Of a stretch of 41,901 nucleotides of DNA, positions 28,164 through 36,376 are shown in pieces. The stretch spans positions 1-41,901 of the forward strand of contig NZ_LXRG01000200.1 of the NCBI RefSeq assembly GCF_001651035.1, given 5' to 3'. Positions within the stretch are counted from its first letter, which is position 1; each line of letters starts with the position of its first letter. Below the pieces are notes generated by a model, which was given only the letters and a program-made list of their open reading frames with translations, made no database searches and was not told the origin of the DNA. The stretch is from Halomonas sp. ALS9 (GTDB lineage Bacteria > Pseudomonadota > Gammaproteobacteria > Pseudomonadales > Halomonadaceae). A program made the translations under genes and the position numbers.

Positions 28164-28832
28164 TTAACCGTTGATACTGATACGCAGCGATGCGGCAATC
28201 GCCCACGGCGCCAACATGAGTGAGGCGGCGAGCAGCGCGCCCAGGATAGCCAGATGGGCAGCGACGCCGTCTCCGAAAATGGCCGCCTGCACCGCGCCGG
28301 CGCCAAAAATAAGCACCGGGATATACAGCGGTAGCACCAGCAGCGAGAGCAGCACCCCACCCCGCGCCAAGCCGACGGTTAACGCCGCCCCAATCGCGCC
28401 AATCAAACTCAAGCTGGCCGTGCCCAGAGCAAGCGACAGCGCCAGCACGGCGTAGCTACCCGCGGGCAGCGCCAGCATAATACCCAATATCGGCGCCATC
28501 AGCGCCAACGGTAGGCCTGTCAGCAGCCAATGCACGGCCACTTTGGCTAAACTCAGCGCGGCTAACGGCTGCGGCGCCAATAGCAGTTGCTCCAGACTGC
28601 CATCGTCATAATCGCTACGAAACAGGCTGTCTAATGAAAGCAGCGCGGCTAACAGCGCCGCTACCCACAGCAAACCTGGAGCAATTACTGCTAACAGCTC
28701 AGGGTCGGGCGAAATCGCGATCGGAAACAGCGTGATCACCAGAGCGAAAAACACCAGCGGATTGAGCACTTCGCCACGGCGTCTCAGCAACAGCGTTAAG
28801 TCACGCACGAGCGTGGCCTTCACTGCGATCAT
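28164..28832 (-). CDS. ccmB: haem exporter permease CcmB
   Basis: CcmB is the membrane subunit that with CcmA forms the ABC transporter releasing haem-CcmE. The 222-residue protein has six hydrophobic segments and conserved [28 protein letters not shown] and [19 protein letters not shown] stretches. The ATG at 28832, preceded by AAAGGTGG, gives a start aligned with E. coli CcmB. An in-frame TTG at 28922, with AAAGGAG six bases upstream and only 11 bp from the ccmA stop, would add a 30-residue Ser-rich extension containing a 12-bp DNA repeat. Confidence 0.9.
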   Translation of the reverse strand: MIAVKATLVRDLTLLLRRRGEVLNPLVFFALVITLFPIAISPDPELLAVIAPGLLWVAALLAALLSLDSLFRSDYDDGSLEQLLLAPQPLAALSLAKVAVHWLLTGLPLALMAPILGIMLALPAGSYAVLALSLALGTASLSLIGAIGAALTVGLARGGVLLSLLVLPLYIPVLIFGAGAVQAAIFGDGVAAHLAILGALLAASLMLAPWAIAASLRISING

Positions 28833-28898
28833 CAAGCCACCTTTATGCTCACGCAGTGGCACTGCTAGCACCTGCGAAGTGGTATCTGAACCTTGTGA

Positions 28899-28922
28899 AG
28901 AGCTGTGTACAGAGCTGTGCAA
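28899..28922. repeat. 12-bp tandem repeat, 2 copies, between ccmA and ccmB
   Basis: AGAGCTGTGTAC (28899-28910) is followed by AGAGCTGTGCAA (28911-28922). It lies in the ccmA-ccmB spacer, or inside the N-terminal extension of CcmB if the TTG start is used, where it encodes an HSSV-HSSS repeat. Confidence 0.6.
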
Positions 28923-28933
28923 CCCTTTCTCCT

Positions 28934-29554
28934 TTACCCCAGGGATATTCGTCTCAACAATGGTGAAGCGGTTAATTCATGGTGTGTCGTTACCAGCACG
29001 CACCCCCCTGCTTGAGCGTGGGCAACAAGCTGCCTTTCTAGCTCAGCGACGCCGTGGCGATCTATCGCGGTAAAAGGTTCATCCAACACCCAGAGAGACC
29101 GTGGCGTTAGCGTCAAGCGTGCCAGCGCCACGCGACGCTGTTGGCCTGCAGAGAGTTGCCCCGCAGGCACATCTTCAAAACCTGCCAGGCCAACCCGCTC
29201 AAGGGCATCCAGGCGCTGTTCCTCATTACCGTTTTCCCCGCTTAGGGCCTGATACCATGCCAGGTTTTCTAATGGGGAAAGCCCTAACTTAATGCCAGGG
29301 GCGTGCCCTAAATAGAGCAAGTTAGCGAGGAAATGTTCACGCGCCTCTTTCATCGCAGCGCCATTCCAAAAGAGCTCGCCCTGATAGTCACTGAGCTGCC
29401 CGGAGAGGATTTTTAGCAGGCTGGTTTTACCACTGCCATTAGGGCCCTCAATACGCACAACTTCACCACTGCAAATATCCAGATCCAAGCCTTCAAATAG
29501 CCAACGATCATCGCGTTCACAGGCAAGCTGTCGGGCTTGTAGACACAGGCTCAA
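28934..29554 (-). CDS. ccmA: haem exporter ATP-binding protein CcmA
   Basis: CcmA is the ATPase that with CcmB drives release of haem-loaded CcmE from CcmC. Motifs present are Walker A GPNGSGKT (37-44), ABC signature LSAGQQRRVALARL and Walker B LWVLDEPFTAID. No ATG is near the conserved N-terminus (LQARQLACERDDRWLF). The best start is TTG at 29554 with GGAG six bases upstream, which gives 206 residues, the normal length. An in-frame GTG at 29620 would give 228 residues but has no ribosome-binding site. First gene of the ccmABCDEFGHI operon. Confidence 0.92.
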   Translation of the reverse strand: MSLCLQARQLACERDDRWLFEGLDLDICSGEVVRIEGPNGSGKTSLLKILSGQLSDYQGELFWNGAAMKEAREHFLANLLYLGHAPGIKLGLSPLENLAWYQALSGENGNEEQRLDALERVGLAGFEDVPAGQLSAGQQRRVALARLTLTPRSLWVLDEPFTAIDRHGVAELERQLVAHAQAGGCVLVTTHHELTASPLLRRISLG

Positions 29555-29685
29555 GCGTCTCTCCAGGCATATTGATTTCGCGTCGAACTCTACACGTAAA
29601 GCCCCTTTCTCGCCACTCACACAATGCGGCGCTGGGTCGCAGCGTGATCTCCATCAAGGAGTGTTAAGACTAATTACTGCTAGCA

Positions 29686-29734
29686 CTGTATGCAAAAACA
29701 GGTCTACAATGAAAACCACTGTATGAAAGAACAT
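29686..29734 (+). promoter_or_regulatory. tandem SOS (LexA) boxes and promoter of the LexA-fold gene
   Basis: A perfect gammaproteobacterial SOS box, CTGT-N8-ACAG, lies at 29686-29701. A second site with one half-site mismatch, CTGT-N8-ACAT, lies at 29719-29734. Their starts are 33 bp apart, about three helical turns. A -10 like TACAAT (29705-29710) sits between them, so the first box would cover the promoter spacer and the second the start of transcription. The gene begins at 29752. Confidence 0.65.
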
Positions 29735-29751
29735 GCAATGGAGATTTCCTC

Positions 29752-30132
29752 ATGACTCTATCGATGGCAGCACCTACCGCTACATTCGGCCGTAGACAAC
29801 CTGCACCACGTCCATACGCGATGGCGCCTAGCGTTACCCGACGCAATACCTATGCGCTCAAAGTGCGCGGCAATGCATTGTGTGATTGCAACTTATTCGA
29901 TGGCGATGTCATTATTATCCGGCGCTATCAACACGATACCCAGACAGAAACAGCCGTTGCCGAAATTAACCAGCAAACAATCGCCTTGAAGCAGCTCTCG
30001 ATCAGCCGCTTTGGCGTAGAGCTATGGCCAGAGGATACTCAGCAGCCAGCGCTTTTTTTGCATAACCGGGATATTCAGGTGCTCGGCATGGTAATGGGTG
30101 TGAAAAGTGAGACTACCTTCACGGAGCATTAA
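29752..30132 (+). CDS. LexA/UmuD-fold (S24-like) protein lacking the catalytic serine
   Basis: The 126-residue protein aligns over residues 33-117 with the C-terminal peptidase domain of UmuD and LexA: TYALKVRGN, LFDGD (48-52), VAEINQQTIALKQL, VELWPED and VLGMVMGV all fall in register. No DNA-binding helix-turn-helix is present. The nucleophile Ser of the GxSM motif is replaced by Ala42 (GNALCD), while a Lys (K80) is kept near the general-base position, so self-cleavage is not expected. Two SOS-type boxes precede it. It overlaps the next gene by TAATG. Role unknown; a UmuD'-like partner or LexA/RecA competitor is a guess. Confidence 0.75.
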   Translation: MTLSMAAPTATFGRRQPAPRPYAMAPSVTRRNTYALKVRGNALCDCNLFDGDVIIIRRYQHDTQTETAVAEINQQTIALKQLSISRFGVELWPEDTQQPALFLHNRDIQVLGMVMGVKSETTFTEH

Positions 30133-30749
30133 TGCGCTATCGGGTTCCCGAGTTACCCCCTACATCATGGCATACGGCTGACACCGAAGTAGAAAAGAGC
30201 CAATTTATCACCTGGGTCTGCTACGCCCCAGATATCCAGTCATTCACTAACCTGCTGAATGCTGCAAAAACCGCGCACCCTAATGCCAGCCACCACTGCA
30301 CTGCCTATATTGCCGGGCCACCTGGCGAGCAAAATTTGATCGGCTTTTCCGATGATGGCGAGCCTGGCGGCACCGCTGGCCGTCCCATGTATCAGGTTCT
30401 CCAAGGTAGTCAACTTGGCCAGATCGGCTGTGTTGTCATTCGTTATTTTGGCGGCACCAAGCTGGGTACCGGAGGCTTAGCCCGCGCCTACGCCCAGGCG
30501 GTTAGCCATGCCCTAGAGACGCTGCCTACCCGTGAAGTAGTCGAGCGAGACACCTATACCCTGCGACTCACCTTTGCCAATGAAGCGATTGCCCGCGCCT
30601 GGTGCGCAGAGCGCGATATCCCTATTGAGCAAGCCGATTACGATGGCGATGGTGTGCGCCTAACCATTGGCTGGCCACGGGACTGCCCACTTGACCTTGC
30701 CCCGCTAGAAAACCGCTTAAAGAGTGCTATCGACATTCTCACTGTCTAG
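30132..30749 (+). CDS. yigZ: YigZ / IMPACT family protein
   Basis: The 205-residue protein has the UPF0029 (Impact) N-terminal domain with the signature FSDDGEPGGTAGRPM (about 76-90) and the YIGZ-type C-terminal domain. Bacterial members bind nucleic acids or ribosome-linked factors, but their role is not settled; eukaryotic IMPACT regulates GCN2. Its ATG overlaps the stop of the LexA-fold gene (TAATG), so it is translationally coupled and should share the SOS-type promoter. A 13-bp tandem repeat begins right after its stop codon. Confidence 0.88.
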   Translation: MRYRVPELPPTSWHTADTEVEKSQFITWVCYAPDIQSFTNLLNAAKTAHPNASHHCTAYIAGPPGEQNLIGFSDDGEPGGTAGRPMYQVLQGSQLGQIGCVVIRYFGGTKLGTGGLARAYAQAVSHALETLPTREVVERDTYTLRLTFANEAIARAWCAERDIPIEQADYDGDGVRLTIGWPRDCPLDLAPLENRLKSAIDILTV

Positions 30750-30751
30750 AT

Positions 30752-30809
30752 AGCCCATCGAAACAGCCCATCGAAACAGTCCATCGAAACAGTCCATCGA
30801 AATAGCCCA
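30752..30809. repeat. 13-bp tandem repeat, about 4.5 copies
   Basis: AGCCCATCGAAAC or AGTCCATCGAAAC/T units start at 30752, 30765, 30778 and 30791, with a partial fifth at 30804. Copies differ at one or two bases. The array starts just behind the yigZ stop codon and ends just before the convergent terminator. Confidence 0.9.
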
Positions 30810-30814
30810 CCCAT

Positions 30815-30854
30815 AAAAAAACGCGACATACCGAACGTATCAGCATGCCGCGTT
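30815..30854 (-). terminator. terminator of the oad operon
   Basis: On the minus strand a 10-bp stem (30854-30845 with 30829-30820; one position is G-U as RNA) is followed by seven T residues (30821-30815). It lies about 60 bp beyond the oadB stop. Confidence 0.85.
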
Positions 30855-30914
30855 CTGTCATTCACTATTAAGAACCCGTTTTTAAATCCAGCTATTAAAA
30901 CCAGTTTTGAACGG

Positions 30915-32237
30915 TTAACCCAAGTATTTAATCATCACCCCGGCGGCGACCGCCGAGCCAATGACACCGGCCACATTGGGCCCCATGGCGTGCATCAGCA
31001 GGAAATTATGTGGGTTCGCCTCGAGCCCCACCTTGTTGGCCACGCGCGCGGCCATCGGCACAGCGGACACCCCCGCAGCGCCGATCAAAGGGTTGATGGG
31101 CATTTTGCTGACCAAGTTCATTAACTTGGCCATCAATACCCCGGCGGCCGTACCAATGCCAAAGGCGACAATCCCCAAACCTAATATCCCCAGGGTCTCA
31201 AACGACAGGAAGCTATCGGCCATTAGCTTTGAACCTACCGATAGACCTAGGATAATCGTGACAATATTGATCAGGGCATTTTGCGCGGTATCCGACAGGC
31301 GCTCTACCACACCGCACTCACGCATCAAATTACCGAAGCAAAACATGCCCAGCAGCGGTGCCGCATCGGGCAGAAACAGCGCCACTAGAATCAACAGCAC
31401 CAGCGGGAAGACCACTTTCTCCAGTTTGGAGACCGGCCGCAGCTGGGTCATCTTGATCTCACGCTCTTTCTGGGTGGTCAACAGACGCATAATCGGCGGC
31501 TGAATCAGAGGCACCAACGCCATATAAGCGTAGGCAGCCACGGCGATAGCCCCCAGCAGCTCCGGCGCCAGCACGCTGGAGACGTAGATAGAGGTCGGGC
31601 CATCGGCACCGCCAATAATACCGATGGCGGCGGCCTGATTAAGCGAGAAGTCCATGATCCCCATCGAGCTTAGCACTACAGCGCCAAACAGGGTGGCAAA
31701 AATACCAAACTGAGCGGCCGCACCTAAAAATAGCGTGCGTGGGTTGGCCAACAGCGGGCCGAAGTCGGTCATGGCGCCTACGCCCATAAAGATAATCAGC
31801 GGAGCAATACCCGAAGCAATCGCGACATTGTAGAAGCTATAGAGCATGCCATCGCCGTAGCCAACGCCCACGGCAATATCACGCGCAGCGCGCAGTTGGT
31901 CGGGGGCCGCAGCATCGTGTGCGATGGCGTGCAACGACTCCCGCCAAACGTCTGCGTTCGATAGCGGATCAAGGCTTGCACCCAGCGCCGCCGCCATCTG
32001 CTGCAGTACCGCAGGCTTGGCCACCTCAATGGCCTGGTCTAGCGCTGAAATGGCCAGCCCAGCCTCAGGAATATTGGCGAGAATGCCGCCAAAACCAATC
32101 GGCACCAGCAGCAGCGGTTCAAACTTCTTATAGATCGCCAAGTAGAGCAGCAGTAGCCCCACTACCATCATGACCGCCTGGCCAAGCTCAAGGTTATACA
32201 GCCCAGAGCCTTCCCATAACGTTACTAATTTATCCAT
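30915..32237 (-). CDS. oadB: oxaloacetate decarboxylase beta subunit (Na+ pump)
   Basis: OadB is the membrane subunit that decarboxylates carboxybiotin and exports Na+. The 440-residue protein has about nine to eleven hydrophobic segments and the conserved [13 protein letters not shown] stretch containing the Asp needed for Na+ coupling in the Klebsiella enzyme. Upstream on the same strand are oadA and oadG, the complete pump in the standard G-A-B order. In a halophile it links oxaloacetate decarboxylation to the sodium gradient. Closely related glutaconyl- or methylmalonyl-CoA decarboxylase beta subunits are excluded mainly by the neighbouring OadA. Confidence 0.94.
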   Translation of the reverse strand: MDKLVTLWEGSGLYNLELGQAVMMVVGLLLLYLAIYKKFEPLLLVPIGFGGILANIPEAGLAISALDQAIEVAKPAVLQQMAAALGASLDPLSNADVWRESLHAIAHDAAAPDQLRAARDIAVGVGYGDGMLYSFYNVAIASGIAPLIIFMGVGAMTDFGPLLANPRTLFLGAAAQFGIFATLFGAVVLSSMGIMDFSLNQAAAIGIIGGADGPTSIYVSSVLAPELLGAIAVAAYAYMALVPLIQPPIMRLLTTQKEREIKMTQLRPVSKLEKVVFPLVLLILVALFLPDAAPLLGMFCFGNLMRECGVVERLSDTAQNALINIVTIILGLSVGSKLMADSFLSFETLGILGLGIVAFGIGTAAGVLMAKLMNLVSKMPINPLIGAAGVSAVPMAARVANKVGLEANPHNFLLMHAMGPNVAGVIGSAVAAGVMIKYLG

Positions 32238-32263
32238 TACTTTTTATCCATTACCGGGGGCCC

Positions 32264-34102
32264 TTAGAGCTCGATCAGCGTGTCGCCTACGACAACGCTG
32301 TCGCCTTCGCTGACGTTAACCTTAGACACAGTGCCCGCGCTGCTGGCTCGCACTTCGGTTTCCATTTTCATCGCTTCAAGGATGATTACCACATCCCCTT
32401 CGGCGACTTTGTCGCCAGGGCGGACATTGACCTTGAAAATATTGCCCGCTAACGGCGCATCGATGCTGTCTCCACTGCCTTCACCGCTGCCTTCACCACC
32501 GGAAGCAGGCGATTGCTCTTTGGGTGCGTCAGTAGTGGCTACCGTTTGCTCTTGCACCTCGCCTAGCTCGCCACCTTCAGACACTTCCACCACAAAGGCT
32601 TTGCCGTTGAGCTTAACGGTATAGGTTTCAGGGCCGCTGCTAGCAACTGGCGCGCTGCTTTCCACCTTGGCAGGTGTCTTTTCAGCGCTTGCTTCAGCGG
32701 CTTGAGGAACAGGCTCAAAGGCATCAGGATTGTCGCGGTTTTTAAGAAACTTAAGACCAATCTGCGGAAACAGCGCATAGGTCAGCACATCATCCACTTC
32801 GCGCTTACCTTCGGCTAGACGAATGCCCTCAGTGCTGGCTTTGTCTTTCAGCTCAGCGGCCAGCTTGTCCATTTCTGGTGAAAGATTGTCTGCCGGGCGG
32901 CAGGTGATCGGTTCGCCACCTTCCAACACGCGCTTTTGCAGCTCGGCGTTGAAAGGCGCAGGCGCCGCGCCATATTCGCCCTTGAGCAATGCCTGAACTT
33001 CTTTGGAGATCGACTTATAGCGCTCGCCCATCATCACGTTCATTACCGCCTGGGTGCCCACAATCTGCGAGGTGGGCGTCACCAGCGGGATAAAGCCAAG
33101 GTCTTCACGAACGCGAGGAATTTCGCTTAACACGTCGTCTAGCTTATCGCCTGCGCCTTGCTCCTTGAGCTGGCCTTCCATATTGGTCAGCATGCCACCC
33201 GGCACCTGGGCAATCAGGATGCGCGAATCAATACCGCGCAGCGAGCCTTCAAAAGCGGCGTATTTCTTGCGCACTTCGCGGAAGTAGCCGGCAATGTCTT
33301 CCAGCAGCTCAAGATCCAGACCGGTATCACGGCCGGTATCTTTCAACATTGCCACCACAGACTCGGTGGGGCTGTGGCCGTAGGTCATCGACATGGACGA
33401 AATCGAGGTATCAACATTATCAATACCCGCTTCCACTGCTTTCAAAATGGTCGAAGTAGAAAGGCCAGTGGTGGCATGGCAATGCAGGTGCACCGGAATC
33501 GACAGCTCTTTTTTGAGCCGGGTGACCAAGTCGAACGCCGTGTAGGGCGTCAATAGCCCCGCCATATCCTTGATAGCCAATGAGTCTGCGCCTAAACCGG
33601 CAATGGTTTTAGCGAGATCAACCCAGCTATCCAGGGTATGTACCGGGCTCACGGTGTAAGAGATGGTGCCCTGGGCGTGACCTTCAACATTGCGCACGGC
33701 CTGAATGGCGCGTTCTAAATTGCGCGGGTCGTTCATGGCATCGAAAACACGGAAGACATCCACGCCATTGGTTTTCGCCCGCTCGACAAACTTATCGACA
33801 ACGTCATCGGCGTAGTGGCGGTAGCCCAGCAGGTTCTGCCCACGCAGCAGCATGGCCTGCGGGGTATTGGGCATAGCCTCTTTTAACGCGCGAATGCGCT
33901 CCCACGGATCTTCACCTAAATAACGTATGCAGGCGTCATAGGTTGCTCCACCCCAGGTTTCCAGCGACCAGTAGCCAACACGATCCAGCTTTTCGGCGAT
34001 CGGCAGCATATCGTCCAGACGCATGCGCGTGGCAAACAGCGATTGATGGGCATCGCGCAGCACGACATCGGTAATGCCTAGAGGGCGTTTAATTTCGTTC
34101 AT
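32264..34102 (-). CDS. oadA: oxaloacetate decarboxylase alpha subunit, biotinylated
   Basis: OadA transfers the carboxyl group of oxaloacetate to biotin. The 612-residue protein has the carboxyltransferase TIM barrel at the N-terminus ([13 protein letters not shown]; metal-binding HLHCHATTG), a conserved carboxyltransferase extension, a Pro/Ala/Ser-Gly-rich linker with [10 protein letters not shown], and a C-terminal biotinyl domain in which K579 of EAMKMETEV is the biotin attachment site. It follows oadG by 91 bp and precedes oadB by 26 bp. Confidence 0.95.
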   Translation of the reverse strand: MNEIKRPLGITDVVLRDAHQSLFATRMRLDDMLPIAEKLDRVGYWSLETWGGATYDACIRYLGEDPWERIRALKEAMPNTPQAMLLRGQNLLGYRHYADDVVDKFVERAKTNGVDVFRVFDAMNDPRNLERAIQAVRNVEGHAQGTISYTVSPVHTLDSWVDLAKTIAGLGADSLAIKDMAGLLTPYTAFDLVTRLKKELSIPVHLHCHATTGLSTSTILKAVEAGIDNVDTSISSMSMTYGHSPTESVVAMLKDTGRDTGLDLELLEDIAGYFREVRKKYAAFEGSLRGIDSRILIAQVPGGMLTNMEGQLKEQGAGDKLDDVLSEIPRVREDLGFIPLVTPTSQIVGTQAVMNVMMGERYKSISKEVQALLKGEYGAAPAPFNAELQKRVLEGGEPITCRPADNLSPEMDKLAAELKDKASTEGIRLAEGKREVDDVLTYALFPQIGLKFLKNRDNPDAFEPVPQAAEASAEKTPAKVESSAPVASSGPETYTVKLNGKAFVVEVSEGGELGEVQEQTVATTDAPKEQSPASGGEGSGEGSGDSIDAPLAGNIFKVNVRPGDKVAEGDVVIILEAMKMETEVRASSAGTVSKVNVSEGDSVVVGDTLIEL

Positions 34103-34193
34103 GGTTTTGGCTCACAGTAGAGAGTTGTAAGTTTGTAGTAAAAATAACAAAAAAATAGCCAAAAGAGGGCTGAAATGGAAAAAATTGAGAAAG

Positions 34194-34451
34194 TTAGCGA
34201 CGCCGTGTTGAACGGTAACGGTGCACTGCAGCACTGATAACGGCCATGACTTCGTCACTTTGCGCAGAAGGGGCCGAAGACTGCGACGTTTTTTTACCCG
34301 TATCAACAGCGACGGGGACGGGTTGGAAACGCCCGATTAGCTTCGACATCAGCGTGACGCTAATAACCAAAACAGTAAGAAAAACAAACACTAAGCCCAT
34401 ACCGAGCGCCATCAATGCTAACCCATCTTGTAATAGTTCTTGATCCTGCAT
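34194..34451 (-). CDS. oadG: oxaloacetate decarboxylase gamma subunit
   Basis: OadG is the small subunit that assembles the pump and binds zinc through its C-terminal part. The 85-residue protein has one membrane helix (about 10-38: LALMALGMGLVFVFLTVLVI) and a short polar tail ending in basic residues. The ATG at 34451 is chosen because AAAGGAGAG sits just upstream; the frame is open 33 codons further without support. First gene of oadGAB, divergent from dusC. Confidence 0.88.
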   Translation of the reverse strand: MQDQELLQDGLALMALGMGLVFVFLTVLVISVTLMSKLIGRFQPVPVAVDTGKKTSQSSAPSAQSDEVMAVISAAVHRYRSTRRR

Positions 34452-34589
34452 AAGACGCTCTCCTTTCTTAAAGTACCGTTCAAGTACTGTTTTACGCACA
34501 TCATTCTGCCAATACGACGAAAGGCGCTTGGCGCAGTAAGGGGAATACACTAACCTGCCACACCCAGAATAGAATGCAATGGCGCGATA

Positions 34590-35624
34590 GTGGAAGTCAT
34601 GGTTGTTAATTTACTACAAAACGGCAGAATCGGCCTAGCCCCTAAAATTGGTCTAGCCCCTATGGAAGGCGTGATCGACGCACTGACTCGTGATCTGTTA
34701 ACCCGTCATGCTGGGTTCGACTGGACGGTCACCGAGTTTGTCCGCGTTGTTGATGCCCGCCTGCCACCCAGAGTGTTTTATAAGCACTGCCCCGAACTTA
34801 CGCAACCGCCTGTAGCAACACCAAGCGGAATTCCGGTGCATTTACAGCTATTAGGCTCTGACCCAGCCGCCTTGGCCGCCAACGCGCGCCAGGCACTTAG
34901 CTTAGGCGCAGTGAGCGTCGACCTTAATTTCGGCTGCCCTGCCAAACTGGTTAACCGGCACGATGGCGGCGCTTCGCTGCTGCGCCAACCTGATCGCGTC
35001 TATCAAGCAGTTAAAGCCGTTCACGACGCTTTAGACGGAGAAATCCCGGTAACCGCCAAGATTCGCCTGGGCTTTGCCAATCGTCGCTTAGCGGTTGCCT
35101 GCGCTCAGGCCACCGAAGCGGGAGGCGCTGCGCAGCTAGTGGTGCATGCGCGCACCCGAGACGAAGGCTACCGTCCACCGGCTCACTGGGAGTGGATCGG
35201 CAAAATTCGCCGTCAGGTGAGCATTCCGGTTGTCGCCAATGGCGATATTTGGACACTGGAAGATTACTGGAAGGCTCGCACGCTGTCAGGGTGTCGCGAT
35301 GTGATGCTAGGGCGTAGCGCACTGGCCGACCCTTGGTTGGCGCCACGTATCCGCCACTGGCTGCAAACCGGCGAGCGTCTGCCTGAAAGCAGTTGGGCAA
35401 TGCGCGCCAACGTACTCAAAGAGTACGCCGCACTTCAGCGTCAACAGCTACCAGACCGCGTCGTCGTCTCCTTAGTAAAGCAGTGGCTCGCCCAAATGCG
35501 CCAAGGCAGTAGTGAAGCCGAACAGAACTTTCAGCGCGTGAAGCGGCTCACCGAGCTGGATCAACTCCTCGACAGCCTTGTTGTTGTTGAACATGTTGAT
35601 GAACAGCACGCCACACTGGCTTAA
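34590..35624 (+). CDS. dusC: tRNA-dihydrouridine(16) synthase DusC
   Basis: DusC reduces uridine 16 in the tRNA D-loop using FMN and NADPH. The ~344-residue TIM-barrel protein matches DusC rather than DusA/B in LAPMEGVIDALTRDLL, TEFVRVVD and the active-site segment VDLNFGCPAKLVN with the catalytic Cys. FMN-contact residues lie in GDIWTLEDY and MLGRSAL. The start is uncertain: GTG at 34590 or ATG at 34599, neither with a strong ribosome-binding site. The gene is divergent from oadG and followed by 215 bp of repeat and terminators before the tRNA operon that faces it. Confidence 0.93.
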   Translation: MEVMVVNLLQNGRIGLAPKIGLAPMEGVIDALTRDLLTRHAGFDWTVTEFVRVVDARLPPRVFYKHCPELTQPPVATPSGIPVHLQLLGSDPAALAANARQALSLGAVSVDLNFGCPAKLVNRHDGGASLLRQPDRVYQAVKAVHDALDGEIPVTAKIRLGFANRRLAVACAQATEAGGAAQLVVHARTRDEGYRPPAHWEWIGKIRRQVSIPVVANGDIWTLEDYWKARTLSGCRDVMLGRSALADPWLAPRIRHWLQTGERLPESSWAMRANVLKEYAALQRQQLPDRVVVSLVKQWLAQMRQGSSEAEQNFQRVKRLTELDQLLDSLVVVEHVDEQHATLA

Positions 35625-35657
35625 CTGCTTTCGATCACCCTCGTCCAATCAGCAGGC

Positions 35658-35692
35658 AAAAAAAAGCGCCCTACCGCAAAGCGGGGGGCGCT
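35658..35692 (-). terminator. second terminator behind the tRNA operon
   Basis: AGCGCCC (35665-35671) pairs with GGGCGCT (35686-35692), with an inner CCGC/GCGG stem around AAA. On the minus strand the hairpin is followed by eight T residues (35665-35658). It backs up the terminator nearer the tRNA and protects dusC from antisense transcription. Confidence 0.8.
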
Positions 35693-35732
35693 ACACACGA
35701 TCGCAAGACCGGGGTGCGAGCCTTAGCCGGTC

Positions 35733-35801
35733 AGGCTGGAAATAGATGATTAGGCTGGAAACAGGTAACAAGACTGGAAGCGGACGGTCAAACCGGAAAC
35801 A
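35733..35801. repeat. 19-bp tandem repeat, about 4 copies
   Basis: Units beginning AGGCTGGAAA or variants (AGACTGGAAG, AAACCGGAAA) start at 35733, 35752, 35771 and 35790, always 19 bp apart. The first two agree at 14 of 19 bases and later copies are more diverged. The array lies between two terminators of the tRNA operon. Confidence 0.7.
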
Positions 35802-35802
35802 G

Positions 35803-35833
35803 AAAACCCGCTCTCTATAAGAGAACGGGTTTT
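35803..35833 (-). terminator. terminator of the tRNA operon
   Basis: AAAACCCG (35803-35810) pairs with CGGGTTTT (35826-35833), with an inner CTCT/AGAG stem. It is symmetrical, ending in TTTT on either strand, and begins 6 bp after the CCA end of the last tRNA-Arg. Confidence 0.8.
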
Positions 35834-35839
35834 GGAATC

Positions 35840-35916
35840 TGGCGCGCCCGGGAGGATTCGAACCTCCGACCCCCTGATTCGTAGTCAGGTACTCTATCCA
35901 GCTGAGCTACGGGCGC
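35840..35916 (-). tRNA. tRNA-Arg (ACG), copy 2 of the operon
   Basis: The 77-nt cloverleaf includes an encoded CCA. The 7-bp acceptor stem is GCGCCCG/CGGGCGC, the anticodon loop CTACGAA has ACG at 35882-35880, and the T-loop is GTTCGAATC. The A34 of such tRNAs is normally deaminated to inosine to read CGU, CGC and CGA. The sequence is identical to the copy at 36054-36130. Confidence 0.97.
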
Positions 35917-35944
35917 GTAATAAAATACTAACACTTGAACTTGC

Positions 35945-36019
35945 CAAGACGATGTTCATCAAGACAATACTTATCAAGAAAATGCTTACCAAACTACTAC
36001 TTATCAAAACACATACAAC
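35945..36019. repeat. 15-bp tandem repeat, 5 copies, between the two tRNA-Arg genes
   Basis: Five units start at 35945, 35960, 35975, 35990 and 36005. Each begins CAAG or CAAA, and most end CTTAT/CTTAC or TTCAT. They make up more than half of the 137-bp spacer between identical tRNA genes and lie in the transcribed part of the operon, so they will be removed during tRNA processing. Confidence 0.85.
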
Positions 36020-36053
36020 GATTAACAAGCAGTCAACAAGGTAGATAAAAAGG

Positions 36054-36130
36054 TGGCGCGCCCGGGAGGATTCGAACCTCCGACCCCCTGATTCGTAGTC
36101 AGGTACTCTATCCAGCTGAGCTACGGGCGC
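36054..36130 (-). tRNA. tRNA-Arg (ACG), copy 1 of the operon
   Basis: A 77-nt cloverleaf with encoded CCA and anticodon ACG at 36096-36094, identical to the tRNA at 35840-35916. It is 19 bp downstream of tRNA-Ser. Confidence 0.97.
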
Positions 36131-36149
36131 ATACCTTCTAACATGCAAT

Positions 36150-36242
36150 TGGCGGAGAGAGAGGGATTCGAACCCTCGATAGGGCTATAAACCCTATACT
36201 CCCTTAGCAGGGGAGCGCCTTCAGCCACTCGGCCACCTCTCC
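36150..36242 (-). tRNA. tRNA-Ser (GCT)
   Basis: A 93-nt class II tRNA with a long variable arm and encoded CCA. The anticodon stem-loop is CTCCC-CTGCTAA-GGGAG with GCT at 36208-36206, reading AGC/AGU. The acceptor stem GGAGAGG pairs with TCTCTCC. First gene of a three-tRNA operon. Confidence 0.97.
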
Positions 36243-36259
36243 TCAACGGCACGGCGCGA

Positions 36260-36288
36260 ATATTACCGATTTAGCCTTCTTGTGTCTA
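36260..36288 (-). promoter_or_regulatory. promoter of the tRNA-Ser/Arg/Arg operon
   Basis: On the minus strand TAGACA (36288-36283) and TAATAT (36265-36260) are separated by exactly 17 bp. The following discriminator is GC-rich (CGCGCC), the mark of stringently controlled stable-RNA promoters. The tRNA begins 18 bp after the -10. Confidence 0.65.
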
Positions 36289-36376
36289 GTCCCCTACGGT
36301 TTTTTTTTCGCACCGGCCATACCTTACCTATTAACTTACGCTTTAAGCATCGTTTCATCATGCAAGCCCGCAAGTC

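Noticed and set aside
35733..36019. Repeats near tRNA genes considered as a CRISPR array or attachment sites
   Set aside because: Units are contiguous with no spacers, diverge from one another, and no cas gene, integrase or duplicated tRNA end is present.
36054..36130. Duplicate tRNA-Arg considered as an integrated element boundary
   Set aside because: Both copies are full-length with CCA and only 137 bp of repeat DNA lies between them; there is no cargo or integrase.
36248..36370. Nine-T run after tRNA-Ser promoter (plus strand, about 36300-36308) as a terminator
   Set aside because: No stem precedes it on the plus strand and no plus-strand gene ends nearby.
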